Shown here in pieces: positions 33,001 to 41,412 of a stretch of 51,587 nucleotides of DNA. The first letter of the stretch is position 1; each line of letters begins with the position of its first letter. Source of the DNA: Anaerotruncus sp. Its GTDB lineage: Bacteria > Bacillota > Clostridia > Oscillospirales > Ruminococcaceae. Made by a program: the position numbers and the translations under genes. The notes beneath the pieces were generated by a model. It was not told where the DNA came from, made no database searches, and saw nothing but the letters and a program-made list of their open reading frames with translations. The stretch is taken from NCBI GenBank assembly GCA_021770005.1, contig JAETRV010000017.1, forward strand, positions 1 through 51,587, given 5' to 3'.

Positions 33001-33075
33001 TTACGCAATTTTTCGGGTGAATTGCCGCCAAAGGCGGCAAGAGGGAGCTTTTTGCAAGAGAAAAAGCCCCTGTGG
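33001..33075 (-). repeat. Modular repeat fragment
   Basis: Minus orientation: GGGGCTTTTTC/GCAAAAAGCTCCC hairpin, TTGCCGCCTTTGGCGGCAATTCACCCGAAAAA shortened stem, ending TTGCGTAAAGCTTTTGA at 33001. It matches the left part of the copy at 34700. Confidence 0.75.
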
Positions 33076-33126
33076 AAGATATGAAGGTTGGAAGGGATAG
33101 GTCAAAGCTGGAAGGAGGGACGCCGG

Positions 33127-33849
33127 ATGGCAGAAGTAATCCTGATTACGTCCGGAAAAGGCGGGGTCGGCAAATCGGTGGTCTGCGGCTGCCTGGGTGC
33201 GGCGCTGGCCTCGCTCGAGAAGCAGGTGCTGCTGCTTGAGGCGTCCCGGCGTTCGCTGGATGTGTTGTTCGGGGTGTCGGAGCAGGTGGTCTTTGACCTC
33301 TCGGACGCGGCGGGTGGCCGGTGCAGTCTGGATGACGCTTTGATTCAGCTGGGCGAGACCGGCCGCCTGCAACTGATCTGTGCCCCAGTGGGCGGGGCGG
33401 AGCCGTTTGAACCGGCGGTTTGCAGTGAGCTGATCGCCGCGCTGGACGCACATTTCGATTTTGTGCTGATCGACGTCGATGGGACCCGTCCGAAGGAGCT
33501 TTCCGCCTATGCCCAGCCAGCGGACCGCGCGGTGATCGTCTCGACCCCGGATCAGGTTAGCGTCCGGGATGGGAGAACCGTTTCCGACCTGCTCGACCGG
33601 TGCGGGCTGGAGGACATCCGGCTATGCGTCAACCAGCTCACGGCGGATTTTGTCCGGCAGCGCCCGGTGCCCGATCTCGACTGGATGATCGACCGGGTTT
33701 GTGCCCAGCTGATCGCGGTGGTGCCATATGACAAAACACTGGCGCAGATAGCGATAACCCCCACATTTTTGTCTAATACGTCTAAAAATGTGTTTTATAA
33801 TTTTGCACAGAGAATCCTCGGCAACTATATTGATTTGTTGATTCAGTAG
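33127..33849 (+). CDS. minD: MinD/ParA-type ATPase (MinD-like)
   Basis: P-loop ATPase of the MinD/ParA/Mrp group, 240 aa, with the deviant Walker A GKGGVGKS (residues 10-17). Position after mreBCD-pbp2 and before mgsA suggests MinD, which controls septum placement. It is divergent: the usual Walker B region IDxPAGIE reads [12 protein letters not shown], and the C-terminus [20 protein letters not shown] replaces the usual short amphipathic membrane anchor, although it could form an amphipathic helix. minC and minE are absent beside it. GGAGG lies 8 nt before the ATG. A ParA-like role other than Min is possible. Confidence 0.8.
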   Translation: MAEVILITSGKGGVGKSVVCGCLGAALASLEKQVLLLEASRRSLDVLFGVSEQVVFDLSDAAGGRCSLDDALIQLGETGRLQLICAPVGGAEPFEPAVCSELIAALDAHFDFVLIDVDGTRPKELSAYAQPADRAVIVSTPDQVSVRDGRTVSDLLDRCGLEDIRLCVNQLTADFVRQRPVPDLDWMIDRVCAQLIAVVPYDKTLAQIAITPTFLSNTSKNVFYNFAQRILGNYIDLLIQ

Positions 33850-33859
33850 ATGCTATAAT
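33830..33859 (+). promoter_or_regulatory. Sigma-A promoter of mgsA
   Basis: TTGATT (33830-33835), 18-bp spacer, TATAAT (33854-33859), overlapping the end of the minD-like gene. Confidence 0.6.
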
Positions 33860-33946
33860 AAATTTGATACTACAGTAAAGTTGGCGTTTTGTCCAATTTT
33901 GCTGTCTCTGCACTGTACCAAAACCGGAAGAGGAGGTAATTCGCAA

Positions 33947-34357
33947 ATGAACATTGCCCTGATCGCACATGATTCAAAAAAAGAACTGATGGTACAGTTC
34001 TGCATCGCTTATTGCGGCGTGTTCAGCAGGCACAGCATCTGCGCGACCGGCACCACTGGGAAGCTGGTCGGGGATGCGACAGGTCTGGAGGTGTTCCGGT
34101 TCCTCTCAGGCCGGCAGGGTGGGGACCAGCAGATCGCGTCCCGGATCTCCTGCAATGAAATCGACCTGCTGCTCTATTTTCGTGATCCGATCCGCTCCAA
34201 CCCAGGAGAACCGGACGAAGCCGGACTGCTCAGACTCTGCGACGTACACAATATCCCTGTCGCAACCAACATCGCAACCGCGGAAGCGCTGATCCATGCG
34301 CTCGAGCGCGGAGACCTCGATTGGCGTAACATCGTCAACCCCAGCAAGCGGTATTAG
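33947..34357 (+). CDS. mgsA: Methylglyoxal synthase
   Basis: Converts dihydroxyacetone phosphate to methylglyoxal and phosphate, a glycolytic bypass under phosphate limitation. 136 aa. Motifs: LIAHDSKK (H8), ATGTTGKL (phosphate binding), [13 protein letters not shown] with the catalytic Asp60, YFRDPI and [20 protein letters not shown] lies 10 nt before the ATG, and a promoter is seen upstream. It is the usual neighbour of the mre-min cluster in Clostridia. Confidence 0.95.
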   Translation: MNIALIAHDSKKELMVQFCIAYCGVFSRHSICATGTTGKLVGDATGLEVFRFLSGRQGGDQQIASRISCNEIDLLLYFRDPIRSNPGEPDEAGLLRLCDVHNIPVATNIATAEALIHALERGDLDWRNIVNPSKRY

Positions 34358-34399
34358 GGCCAGCGAAAATTGCGGCCCTGCCGGCAAAAATTCCAGACA

Positions 34400-34652
34400 G
34401 AAAAAGGCGTTCAAACAGGAAGAGTACCCGAGGGAGGGCGGACAGAGAGTGCGCGCATGGCTGAGACGCGCATACGCCGGACGTCCCCGGGGAAGGACAC
34501 CCGTCCAGCCCGCCGCAGAACGGCGCGTATCCCTGCGTTAAAGGGTCCGAAAGGGCCATTCCGGACCGGTATGGCCAAACAAGGGTGGCACCACGTGGAA
34601 ACTCCTCGTCCCTGTATACAGCATTTGCTGTGTCTGAGACGGGGATTTTTTA
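34400..34652 (+). promoter_or_regulatory. T-box riboswitch of hisS-aspS, aspartate-type
   Basis: Stem I begins near AGGAAGAGTACCCG. The specifier region GAAGGACACCCGTCCAGC aligns with the tyrosine T-box of this window and gives GAC (34496-34498, Asp); CAC (His) overlaps it at 34498-34500. The T-box AGGGTGGCACCACG (34582-34595) has a UGGC bulge that would pair with GCCA, fitting tRNA-Asp (G73) rather than tRNA-His (C73). The terminator TCCTCGTC/GACGGGGA with an inner ACAGC/GCTGT hairpin ends in six T at 34646-34651. Confidence 0.9.
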
Positions 34653-34669
34653 TGCGGCGGATGCCGCGA

Positions 34670-34870
34670 TTTCGGCCTAAGAGCCTATTCAGGATCTTTT
34701 GCAAGGGGCTTTTTCTCTTGCAAAAAGCCCCCTCTTGCCGCCTTTGGCGGCAATTCACCCGAAAAAGCGCTCCTCAGGATAAAGTGTTCCGCGCTTTGCG
34801 AAGCGCGGCCAAAGGCCCTGCCTTTGGAAACCGCGATTTTTTGAAAAAAATCGAGTAAAACTTTTGGCTT
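34670..34870 (+). repeat. Modular palindromic repeat between T-box and hisS
   Basis: Hairpins in order: GGGGCTTTTT/AAAAAGCCCC, GCCGCC/GGCGGC, CGCGCTTTGCGAAGCGCG, GGCCAAAGGCC, then CGATTTTTT/AAAAAATCG, followed by GAGTAAAACTTTTGG. This is the simplest full-length copy, with an empty loop in the last stem. It separates the T-box terminator from hisS. Confidence 0.85.
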
Positions 34871-34905
34871 TTTGACTTTTCAGTCCATAAGGAGGATTTT
34901 AAAAC

Positions 34906-36213
34906 ATGGCAATCATCACAAATGCGCCGCGTGGGACACAGGATGTCCTGCCGTCGCAGAGCTACAAATGGCAGTATATCGAACAGACCGCGTTGGATAT
35001 TGCGCGTCTACATGGGTTCCGGGAGATCCGGTTCCCGGTATTCGAGCACACCGAGCTGTTCAACCGGTCGGTGGGGGACACCACCGACGTGGTACAGAAG
35101 GAGATGTATACTTTCGAGGACAAGGGGGGCCGCTCGATCACCCTGCGCCCCGAAGGGACTGCAGGCGCGATGCGTGCGATTCTTCAAAACGGTCTGCTCA
35201 ACGATGCGCTCCCGCTCAAGGCGAGCTACCTCATCAGCTGTTTCCGCTATGAGAAGCCGCAGGCGGGCCGTCTGCGGGAGTTCCACCAGTTCGGGGTCGA
35301 GATGGCGGGAGCGGGTTCCTACGCCGCGGACGCACAGGTGATTGCGCTGGCAAAGGCGATTTTCGATGCGTTGGGGATCGAGGGGCTTGCGCTCGAGCTG
35401 AATTCGATCGGCTGTCCGACCTGCCGCGCCGAATACCACAAAGCGCTGCGGGAATATTTCGCCGCGCACCGGGACCAGCTTTGCGATACCTGCAAGGGCC
35501 GTCTCGAGAAAAACCCGATGCGGATTCTCGACTGCAAAAACCCCGCCTGTGCCGAGATTGCAAAGGGCGCGCCGGTGGTGCTCGACTATATCTGTGACGA
35601 TTGCCGCGCCCATTTCGAGGGGCTGAAATCCAACCTCGACGCGATGGGAATTGCTTACACCGTCAATCCGACGATCGTACGCGGACTGGACTACTATACC
35701 CGCACCGTCTTTGAATTTGTTACAACCGGGATTGGTGCACAGGGCACCGTCTGCGGTGGCGGCCGGTACGACGGGCTGATCGAACTGCTGGGCGGGCAGC
35801 CCACCCCGTCGGTCGGCTTCGCAATGGGCCTGGAACGGCTGCTCTTGGTCATGGAGCAGCAGGGCTGCGGCTTTGCACCCGAGCAGAAATGCACCATGTA
35901 TATCGGCAGCATCGGTGCCGCCGCGCAGCAGAAAGCCGCCGGCTTGACTGCGGCCCTCCGGGAGGAAGGGTTTTATGTCGAATGCGACGCAGTCGGGCGG
36001 TCGGTGAAAGCCCAGATGAAATATGCGGACAAGCTTGGCGCAAAATTCAGCTGCATCCTCGGGGACAACGAGATCGAAGCGGGAAAGGTGCGGGTCAAGC
36101 GGATGGATAAGGGGGAGATTACCGAGGTTGCCCTCGACCGGGAAGCACTGGTACAATATATCTACCACAATACAATCGACGAAATAGTGGAATACGATCA
36201 GGAAACAAAGTAA
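34906..36213 (+). CDS. hisS: Histidine--tRNA ligase
   Basis: Class II aminoacyl-tRNA synthetase charging tRNA-His. 435 aa. Motif 1 is around NAPRGTQDVLP, motif 2 is FRYEKPQAGRLREFHQFGVE, the HisA box is RGLDYYTRTVFEF, and motif 3 is GFAMGLERLLLV. A C-terminal anticodon domain follows. AAGGAGG lies 9 nt before the ATG. aspS starts 13 nt after the stop, giving the hisS-aspS operon known from Firmicutes, here under a T-box. Confidence 0.97.
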   Translation: MAIITNAPRGTQDVLPSQSYKWQYIEQTALDIARLHGFREIRFPVFEHTELFNRSVGDTTDVVQKEMYTFEDKGGRSITLRPEGTAGAMRAILQNGLLNDALPLKASYLISCFRYEKPQAGRLREFHQFGVEMAGAGSYAADAQVIALAKAIFDALGIEGLALELNSIGCPTCRAEYHKALREYFAAHRDQLCDTCKGRLEKNPMRILDCKNPACAEIAKGAPVVLDYICDDCRAHFEGLKSNLDAMGIAYTVNPTIVRGLDYYTRTVFEFVTTGIGAQGTVCGGGRYDGLIELLGGQPTPSVGFAMGLERLLLVMEQQGCGFAPEQKCTMYIGSIGAAAQQKAAGLTAALREEGFYVECDAVGRSVKAQMKYADKLGAKFSCILGDNEIEAGKVRVKRMDKGEITEVALDREALVQYIYHNTIDEIVEYDQETK

Positions 36214-36226
36214 GGAGATATACAAA

Positions 36227-38008
36227 ATGGATACAATGCAAGGACTGAAACGGACCAAATACTGCGGAGAATTCACGGTGGACGACATCGGCAAAGAGGC
36301 GGTTGTTTGCGGATGGGTGCAGAAGGTGCACGACAAGGGGATGCTGGTTTTCATCGACTTGCGTGACCGCACCGGCATCCTACAGCTGGCGTTTGACGAC
36401 CAGACCGACCCGGAGCTGCGCGCCAAGGCGCAGACCCCGCGTGCGGAATTTGTGCTGATGGCAAAAGGCATCATCCGGCGGCGGGAATCGGTCAACAAAA
36501 AGATTCCCACCGGCGAAATCGAGCTTTATGTCGAGGACTTGCGGATTCTCGGCAGGAGCGCAACCCCGCCGTTCGAGATTACCGAGACCACCAAGGTCAA
36601 CGAGGAGCTGCGGCTAAAATACCGGTACCTCGATCTGCGGCGCGGTGAGATGCAGCGTACGATGCAGATGCGGCATAAGATTGTCAAGCTGGCGCGCGAC
36701 TACTACGACGAAAACGGGTTCCTCGAGATCGAGACCCCGATCCTGATTAAGTCCACCCCCGAGGGCGCGCGGGACTATCTCGTCCCTTCCCGGGTACAGC
36801 CCGGCTCGTTCTATGCGCTCCCCCAGTCCCCTCAGCAGTATAAGCAGCTTCTGATGCTTTCGGGTTATGACCGGTATATGCAGGTTGCGCGGTGCTTCCG
36901 CGACGAGGACCTCCGCGCCGACCGTCAGCCGGAGTTCACCCAGATTGACGTAGAGATGTCGTTCGTGGATGAGGACGATGTGATGACGGTCAACGAAGGG
37001 TTCATGAAGCGGGTGTTCCAGGAGGCGCTCGGGGTGGAGGTGCAGACCCCCTTCCTGCGGATGCCCTATCAGGAAGCGATGGACCGGTTCGGTTCGGACA
37101 AGCCGGATACCCGGTTCGGGCTGGAGCTGGTCGATCTCTCCGACCTGCTGCAAAACTGCGGGTTCAAGGTGTTCGCGGGCGCGCTCGGGACGGGCAGCGT
37201 CCGGGCGATCAATGTCAAGGGCGGCGCGGACAAGCTCACCCGCAAGGAGATCGACAAGCTGGTCGAGTTCGTCAAGACCTACCGCGCCAAGGGGCTGGCC
37301 TATACCCGCTTGACCGCCGAATCGGAGACCTCCTCCTATGAAAAGTTCCTGAGCGAGGAGGAAAAACAGGCGATCCGGATGCGGATGGACGCGCAGACCG
37401 GCGACGTGCTGTTGATTGTCGCCGACCCGGACAACCAGACGGTCTACGACAGCCTGGGCGCGCTGCGGTGTGAGGTTGCGGAGCGGCTGGGCCTGATCGA
37501 GAAAGGGGTATTCCACTTCCTCTGGGTGACCGACTTCCCGCTCTTCGAATACAGCGAGGAAGAGAACCGCTATGTTGCCAAGCACCACCCGTTCACCCAT
37601 CCCGCCTTCGCCGACCTCGACAAGCTCGAGAGTGACCCAGGCGCCTGCAAGGCGCGGGCATATGACATGGTGCTGAATGGTTGTGAAGTGGGCGGCGGCT
37701 CGATCCGAATCAACGACCCGGATTTACAGGCGCGGATGTTCCGCGCGCTCGGCCTGGACGACGCAACCGTACAGGAACGGTTTGGGTTCCTGATTGAGGC
37801 GTTCCAGTATGGCGCGCCGCCCCACGGCGGCATGGCGTACGGGCTGGACCGGCTGGTCATGCTGATGCTCGAAAAGGATTCGATCCGGGATGTCATCGCG
37901 TTCCCGAAGGTGCAGAACGCCAGCGAGCTGATGACCATGTGCCCGACACCGGTCGACCAGAAGAGCCTGGACGAGCTTTCCATCTGCGTGACCAAGAAAG
38001 AGAAATGA
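36227..38008 (+). CDS. aspS: Aspartate--tRNA ligase
   Basis: Class IIb synthetase, 593 aa with the bacterial GAD insertion. An N-terminal OB-fold anticodon domain (VCGWVQKVHDKGMLVFIDLRDRTG) is followed by the catalytic motifs EGARDYLVPSR, FRDEDLRADRQPEFTQIDVEMSF, and the final GMAYGLDRLVMLM. The RBS TAAGGAG overlaps the hisS stop. Its own stop overlaps the methyltransferase start by ATGA, so all three genes are cotranscribed. Whether it also charges tRNA-Asn cannot be decided here. Confidence 0.97.
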   Translation: MDTMQGLKRTKYCGEFTVDDIGKEAVVCGWVQKVHDKGMLVFIDLRDRTGILQLAFDDQTDPELRAKAQTPRAEFVLMAKGIIRRRESVNKKIPTGEIELYVEDLRILGRSATPPFEITETTKVNEELRLKYRYLDLRRGEMQRTMQMRHKIVKLARDYYDENGFLEIETPILIKSTPEGARDYLVPSRVQPGSFYALPQSPQQYKQLLMLSGYDRYMQVARCFRDEDLRADRQPEFTQIDVEMSFVDEDDVMTVNEGFMKRVFQEALGVEVQTPFLRMPYQEAMDRFGSDKPDTRFGLELVDLSDLLQNCGFKVFAGALGTGSVRAINVKGGADKLTRKEIDKLVEFVKTYRAKGLAYTRLTAESETSSYEKFLSEEEKQAIRMRMDAQTGDVLLIVADPDNQTVYDSLGALRCEVAERLGLIEKGVFHFLWVTDFPLFEYSEEENRYVAKHHPFTHPAFADLDKLESDPGACKARAYDMVLNGCEVGGGSIRINDPDLQARMFRALGLDDATVQERFGFLIEAFQYGAPPHGGMAYGLDRLVMLMLEKDSIRDVIAFPKVQNASELMTMCPTPVDQKSLDELSICVTKKEK

Positions 38009-39228
38009 AGCAGACAAGGGCATTTGCAGCGGCCACTGTGACCGCAAAGGCAGAACGCAGCATCGAAAACGGCCATCCGTGGGTGTATGACACCGAGGTG
38101 GTCTCGGTGGAGCGCGGGATTGAAAACGGCGGGCTGGTCGATGTTGTCAGCGCCAAAGGGAAGTACCTGGGCACTGGGTTTCTTAGTGAGCGGTCGAAAA
38201 TCCGCATCCGGCTGGTTTCCCGCAATGCGAACGACCGGTTTGACCGCGCGTTCTGGGAACGCCGCCTGCGCCATGCGTGGGAATACCGGAAAACCGTCAT
38301 GGGCGGAGACCTGGGCTGCTGTCGGCTCATCTTTGGCGAAGCGGATTTTTTCCCCGGCCTGACGGTTGACCGGTTCTCGGATGTGCTGGTCACCCAAACC
38401 CTGTCGCTCGGAATCGAGCGGCTTAAGGAAACCCTCTTCCCGCTGCTGCTCGAGATTCTGCGGGAGGACGGGCAGACGATCCGCGGCATCTACGAACGAA
38501 ATGACGTGGCGATTCGGGAGCTGGAAGGGCTGGAACAGGGCAAGGGCTGGTTCCGGCCCCCGGACGGCGTTTCCACCACCCGCACCGAAATTGTGGAAAA
38601 CGGGATCGCTTATGCGGTGGATTTTGAGAACGGGCAGAAAACCGGCTTTTTCCTCGACCAGAAGTATAACCGGCAAGCGGTCGCACGAATTGCCAAGGGC
38701 AAACGGGTGCTCGACTGCTTCACCCATACCGGTTCATTCGCGCTCAATGCGGCGCAGGGCGGGGCCGCGTTCGTCCGGGCGGTAGACGTGTCGGAGAGTG
38801 CGGTCGCGCTCGCAGAGGAGAACGCCCGGCGTAACGGGTTGGAAGGACAGATGGCTTTCACCGCCGCGAATGTGTTCGACCTGCTGCCCGCACTTGCGTC
38901 CGACCCCGGGGAACGGTATGATTTTATCATCCTTGACCCACCCGCGTTCACCAAATCCCGCCGGACGGTGGACGGCGCATCTCGCGGCTACAAGGAAATC
39001 AATCTGCGCGCCATGAAGCTGCTCCCGCGTGGCGGCTATCTCGCAACCTGCTCCTGTTCCCACTTTATGACCGAAGAGCTGTTTTTGAAGATGCTCGGAG
39101 CGGCGGCGCGGGATGCCTGTGTCAGCCTGCGGCAGATCGAGGCGCGCCAGCAGTCGCCCGACCACCCGATCCTGTGGAACGTCCCCGAAACAAACTACCT
39201 GAAATTTTATCTGTTCCAGGTGGTGTGA
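38005..39228 (+). CDS. Class I SAM-dependent rRNA methyltransferase (RlmI/YwbD-like)
   Basis: 23S rRNA m5C-type methyltransferase family. 407 aa. An N-terminal PUA domain (residues about 8-75) is followed by a linker with DFENGQKTGFFLDQKYNR and a Rossmann MTase: SAM loop LDCFTHTGSFALNAA, acidic DVSESAVALAEENARRN, and catalytic motif ILDPPAFTKS. The start ATG 38005 overlaps the aspS TGA. The longer upstream frame is a shadow of aspS. Confidence 0.9.
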   Translation: MKQTRAFAAATVTAKAERSIENGHPWVYDTEVVSVERGIENGGLVDVVSAKGKYLGTGFLSERSKIRIRLVSRNANDRFDRAFWERRLRHAWEYRKTVMGGDLGCCRLIFGEADFFPGLTVDRFSDVLVTQTLSLGIERLKETLFPLLLEILREDGQTIRGIYERNDVAIRELEGLEQGKGWFRPPDGVSTTRTEIVENGIAYAVDFENGQKTGFFLDQKYNRQAVARIAKGKRVLDCFTHTGSFALNAAQGGAAFVRAVDVSESAVALAEENARRNGLEGQMAFTAANVFDLLPALASDPGERYDFIILDPPAFTKSRRTVDGASRGYKEINLRAMKLLPRGGYLATCSCSHFMTEELFLKMLGAAARDACVSLRQIEARQQSPDHPILWNVPETNYLKFYLFQVV

Positions 39229-39244
39229 ACCGGTTCGCCCTATC

Positions 39245-39315
39245 GCAGACCAAAAGTTTCGTCCACCTTTACAAAGGTGGCGGGGGCGAGGGGCAGCGCC
39301 CCCGCCGCTACGGCT
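39245..39315 (-). repeat. Modular repeat end module
   Basis: Flank AAAAGTTTCG, stem CCACCTTT/AAAGGTGG (39263-39280), then GGGGGCGAGGGGCAGCGCCCCC. The same module with a different stem sequence is at 28770-28830 and 16150-16320. The rest of the 272-bp gap before rplM contains only the rplM promoter region. Confidence 0.75.
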
Positions 39316-39417
39316 TCAAAAATGTGATTTGCATCCGGAGCATTCAGGCGCATTTGGGAGAAAAAGCGTGAAAATCGAAGCGGTTGATTTGTAAATTAAA
39401 TTTTTGACAAAAAGGGG

Positions 39418-39446
39418 TTGACAGGCAGGCTTTGGCGGGGTATAAT
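39418..39446 (+). promoter_or_regulatory. Strong sigma-A promoter of rplM-rpsI
   Basis: Perfect consensus: TTGACA (39418-39423), 17-bp spacer, TATAAT (39441-39446), about 55 nt before the rplM start. Confidence 0.93.
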
Positions 39447-39500
39447 ACGAAAGTCGTCTAATGGATTTAGATAGTATTGAATGATTTTGGAGGAAACGGT

Positions 39501-39929
39501 ATGTCTACTACAATGCCTAAAGTAGCTGAAATTACCCGTAAGTGGTATATTCTCGATGCTGCTGACAAGCCGCTGGGACGTACGGCAGCCACTGCCGCAA
39601 TGATCCTGCGCGGAAAACATAAACCCGAGTTTGCGCCTCACTGCGACTGCGGCGACCATGTGGTGATCGTCAACGTTGAAAAAGCGGTGCTCACCGGCAA
39701 AAAGCTCGATCAGAAAAAATACTACCACCACAGTGGTTGGGTCGGCGGCCTGAAAGAGGTCAAATACAGCACCCTGATGAAGGAGAAGCCTGAAAAGGCA
39801 ATGCTCCTCGCAGTCAAAGGGATGCTGCCCGATACCGTGATCGGACGCAAAGCGCTCACCAGATGCCGGGTCTTCCAGGGCGCCGAGCACAAGCATGCCG
39901 CGCAGCAGCCGCAGGCATGGGAACTGTAA
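39501..39929 (+). CDS. rplM: 50S ribosomal protein L13
   Basis: Large-subunit protein L13, 142 aa, starting MSTTMPKVAEITRKWYILDA, then GRTAATAAMILRGKHKPEF and GDHVVIVNVEKAVLTGKKLDQK. TTGGAGG lies 7 nt upstream; an upstream in-frame ATG is rejected because it precedes that site. rpsI follows 17 nt later, the universal L13-S9 pair. Confidence 0.98.
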   Translation: MSTTMPKVAEITRKWYILDAADKPLGRTAATAAMILRGKHKPEFAPHCDCGDHVVIVNVEKAVLTGKKLDQKKYYHHSGWVGGLKEVKYSTLMKEKPEKAMLLAVKGMLPDTVIGRKALTRCRVFQGAEHKHAAQQPQAWEL

Positions 39930-39946
39930 GGAAAGGGGTATTTTAA

Positions 39947-40345
39947 ATGTACGAGTCTAAGCCTTATTTCTATGGCACCGGCAGAAGAAAACAGTCGGTT
40001 TCCCGTGTGCGCCTGTATCCCGGTACTGGTGCAATCACCATCAATGGCCGTGACATTGACGATTATTTCGGCCTCGAGACCCTGAAATTGATCGTTCGTC
40101 AGCCCCTCAACCTCACCGATACGATCGGCAAGTTCGATGTTGTCTGCACCGTTGCAGGCGGCGGTGTTTCGGGTCAGGCGGGTGCAATCCGCCATGGTAT
40201 CTCCCGCGCCCTGCTTCAGAACGGCGAAGAGATGCGCCCCATCCTCAAAAAAGCCGGTTTCCTCACCCGCGATCCTCGTATGAAAGAGCGTAAGAAATAC
40301 GGACTCAAAGCGGCCCGTCGTGCGCCTCAGTTCTCCAAACGCTGA
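39947..40345 (+). CDS. rpsI: 30S ribosomal protein S9
   Basis: Small-subunit protein S9, 132 aa. [21 protein letters not shown] near the N-terminus, [20 protein letters not shown], and the basic tail [18 protein letters not shown] that reaches the P-site. AAGGAAAGGGG is the ribosome binding site. A GC-rich hairpin follows the stop. Confidence 0.98.
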   Translation: MYESKPYFYGTGRRKQSVSRVRLYPGTGAITINGRDIDDYFGLETLKLIVRQPLNLTDTIGKFDVVCTVAGGGVSGQAGAIRHGISRALLQNGEEMRPILKKAGFLTRDPRMKERKKYGLKAARRAPQFSKR

Positions 40346-40351
40346 TTTTTC

Positions 40352-40385
40352 AAAAGCCCCCGAAACAAGGCGTTCGGGGGCTTTC
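40352..40385 (+). terminator. Terminator hairpin after rpsI
   Basis: AAAGCCCCCGAA / TTCGGGGGCTTT with an 8-nt loop, directly after rpsI. The trailing T tract is only three bases. Confidence 0.65.
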
Positions 40386-40450
40386 CAAGTCATCAGAAAG
40401 GCGCCGGTGGTGCTTTGGATATGGCTCGGTGGCGGAAGAACATATGATTC

Positions 40451-40590
40451 CAAAACCGCACGACGTGCGGTTTTGTGGCGCATTGCGCCACAAAAAGGAT
40501 GCTGACCGGAGATGCAGGTTCCCTTTTCCCGGCTCGCCGGGAGATCCTTTCAGGGGGCATGCCCCCTGGCTCTGACGTATCGTCAGAGCC
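40451..40590. repeat. Cluster of five strong hairpins
   Basis: Five palindromes in 140 bp: CAAAACCGCACG/CGTGCGGTTTTG (40451-40475), TTTTGTGGCGCA/TGCGCCACAAAA (40471-40495), TCCCGG/CCGGGA (40527-40542), CAGGGGGCATGCCCCCTG (40551-40568) and GGCTCTGACG/CGTCAGAGCC (40568-40590). It lies just upstream of the LytTR regulator gene. Confidence 0.8.
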
Positions 40591-40628
40591 AATGCGTCTT
40601 GAACAGAAAGAGAAGGAGGGGAGGATAG

Positions 40629-41348
40629 ATGTACCGTATTGCCATCGGGGATGATGACCCGGTATTTTTGGAAGAAATGGAATCGCTCGTATCCTCCTGT
40701 ATGGACGGCGAAGGGTTGACGAGGGAGAAAGATTATGTGATTGACTGTTATTCCACGGCGCCGTCTTTACAGGAAGCGTTAAGCGTAGATGGGGACCGTT
40801 GCCAGCTCTGTCTTTTGGATGTGGAGTTTGGCGGGGACAACGGCTTGCAACTGGCGGCTTCCCTCCGGGAGCAGACAGCGGATTTCAGCCTGATCTATAT
40901 CACCAGCCACCGGGACTATGTGTTCCAGAGCTTTGACACCCGCCCCCTCCATTATCTGCTCAAGCCTGTTGACAAAGAAAAGCTCGCAGAACTCATCCGG
41001 GAGGATTACCGCCGCCGGTATCTGGATGCAAAGCTCTACCTCAAAACCGGCGGCCGGCATATGGCGGTCGCCTATCAGGATATTTACGCGGTGGAGGCCG
41101 CGCAGCACCGTGTGTTTCTCCATCTGCGGGAAGGCACAGTGGAATGGGGTGGCTCGCTCTCCGCGCTGGCTCCGGAGCTGCCGGGCCCTTGCTTCTGCCG
41201 GTGCCATAACAGTTATTTTGTGAATTTTAACCATATGACCGAGATGGTGCGCTATGAGGCGCGGCTGGAAAACGGCGAGGTAATCCCTGTAAGCAAACGG
41301 TTTTACAAGTCCGCGATCGAGCAGTTTATCGCTTTTCTTAAAAATTGA
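40629..41348 (+). CDS. LytTR family response regulator
   Basis: 239-aa two-component regulator. The receiver domain (about residues 1-120) has acidic pocket DDD (8-10), phospho-acceptor Asp64 in CLLDVEFGGDNGLQLA, and a lysine in LHYLLKPVDK. The LytTR DNA-binding domain (about 135-239) has AVEAAQHRVFLHL, FCRCHNSYFVNFNHM and VIPVSKRFYKSAIEQF. AgrA/VirR-like regulators of this type act at direct repeats upstream of peptide-signal or virulence-type genes. The probable partner kinase is the next gene, on the opposite strand and convergent. GGAGGGGAG precedes the ATG. Confidence 0.93.
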   Translation: MYRIAIGDDDPVFLEEMESLVSSCMDGEGLTREKDYVIDCYSTAPSLQEALSVDGDRCQLCLLDVEFGGDNGLQLAASLREQTADFSLIYITSHRDYVFQSFDTRPLHYLLKPVDKEKLAELIREDYRRRYLDAKLYLKTGGRHMAVAYQDIYAVEAAQHRVFLHLREGTVEWGGSLSALAPELPGPCFCRCHNSYFVNFNHMTEMVRYEARLENGEVIPVSKRFYKSAIEQFIAFLKN

Positions 41349-41383
41349 CCGCCTTCTTTCTAACGGAAAGAAGGCGGTTTTTT
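41348..41383. terminator. Bidirectional terminator between regulator and kinase
   Basis: ACCGCCTTCTTTC / GAAAGAAGGCGGT, loop 5 nt, with six T after it on the plus strand. It sits between convergent genes. Confidence 0.88.
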
Positions 41384-41412
41384 AAAATCTGTTTGCTGCT
41401 TTGCAAGCTTTT

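Noticed and set aside
34703-34735. Hairpin GGGGCTTTTT/AAAAAGCCCC as the T-box terminator
   Set aside because: The real T-box terminator with its T tract ends at 34651. This hairpin belongs to the repeat family and has no T run after it.
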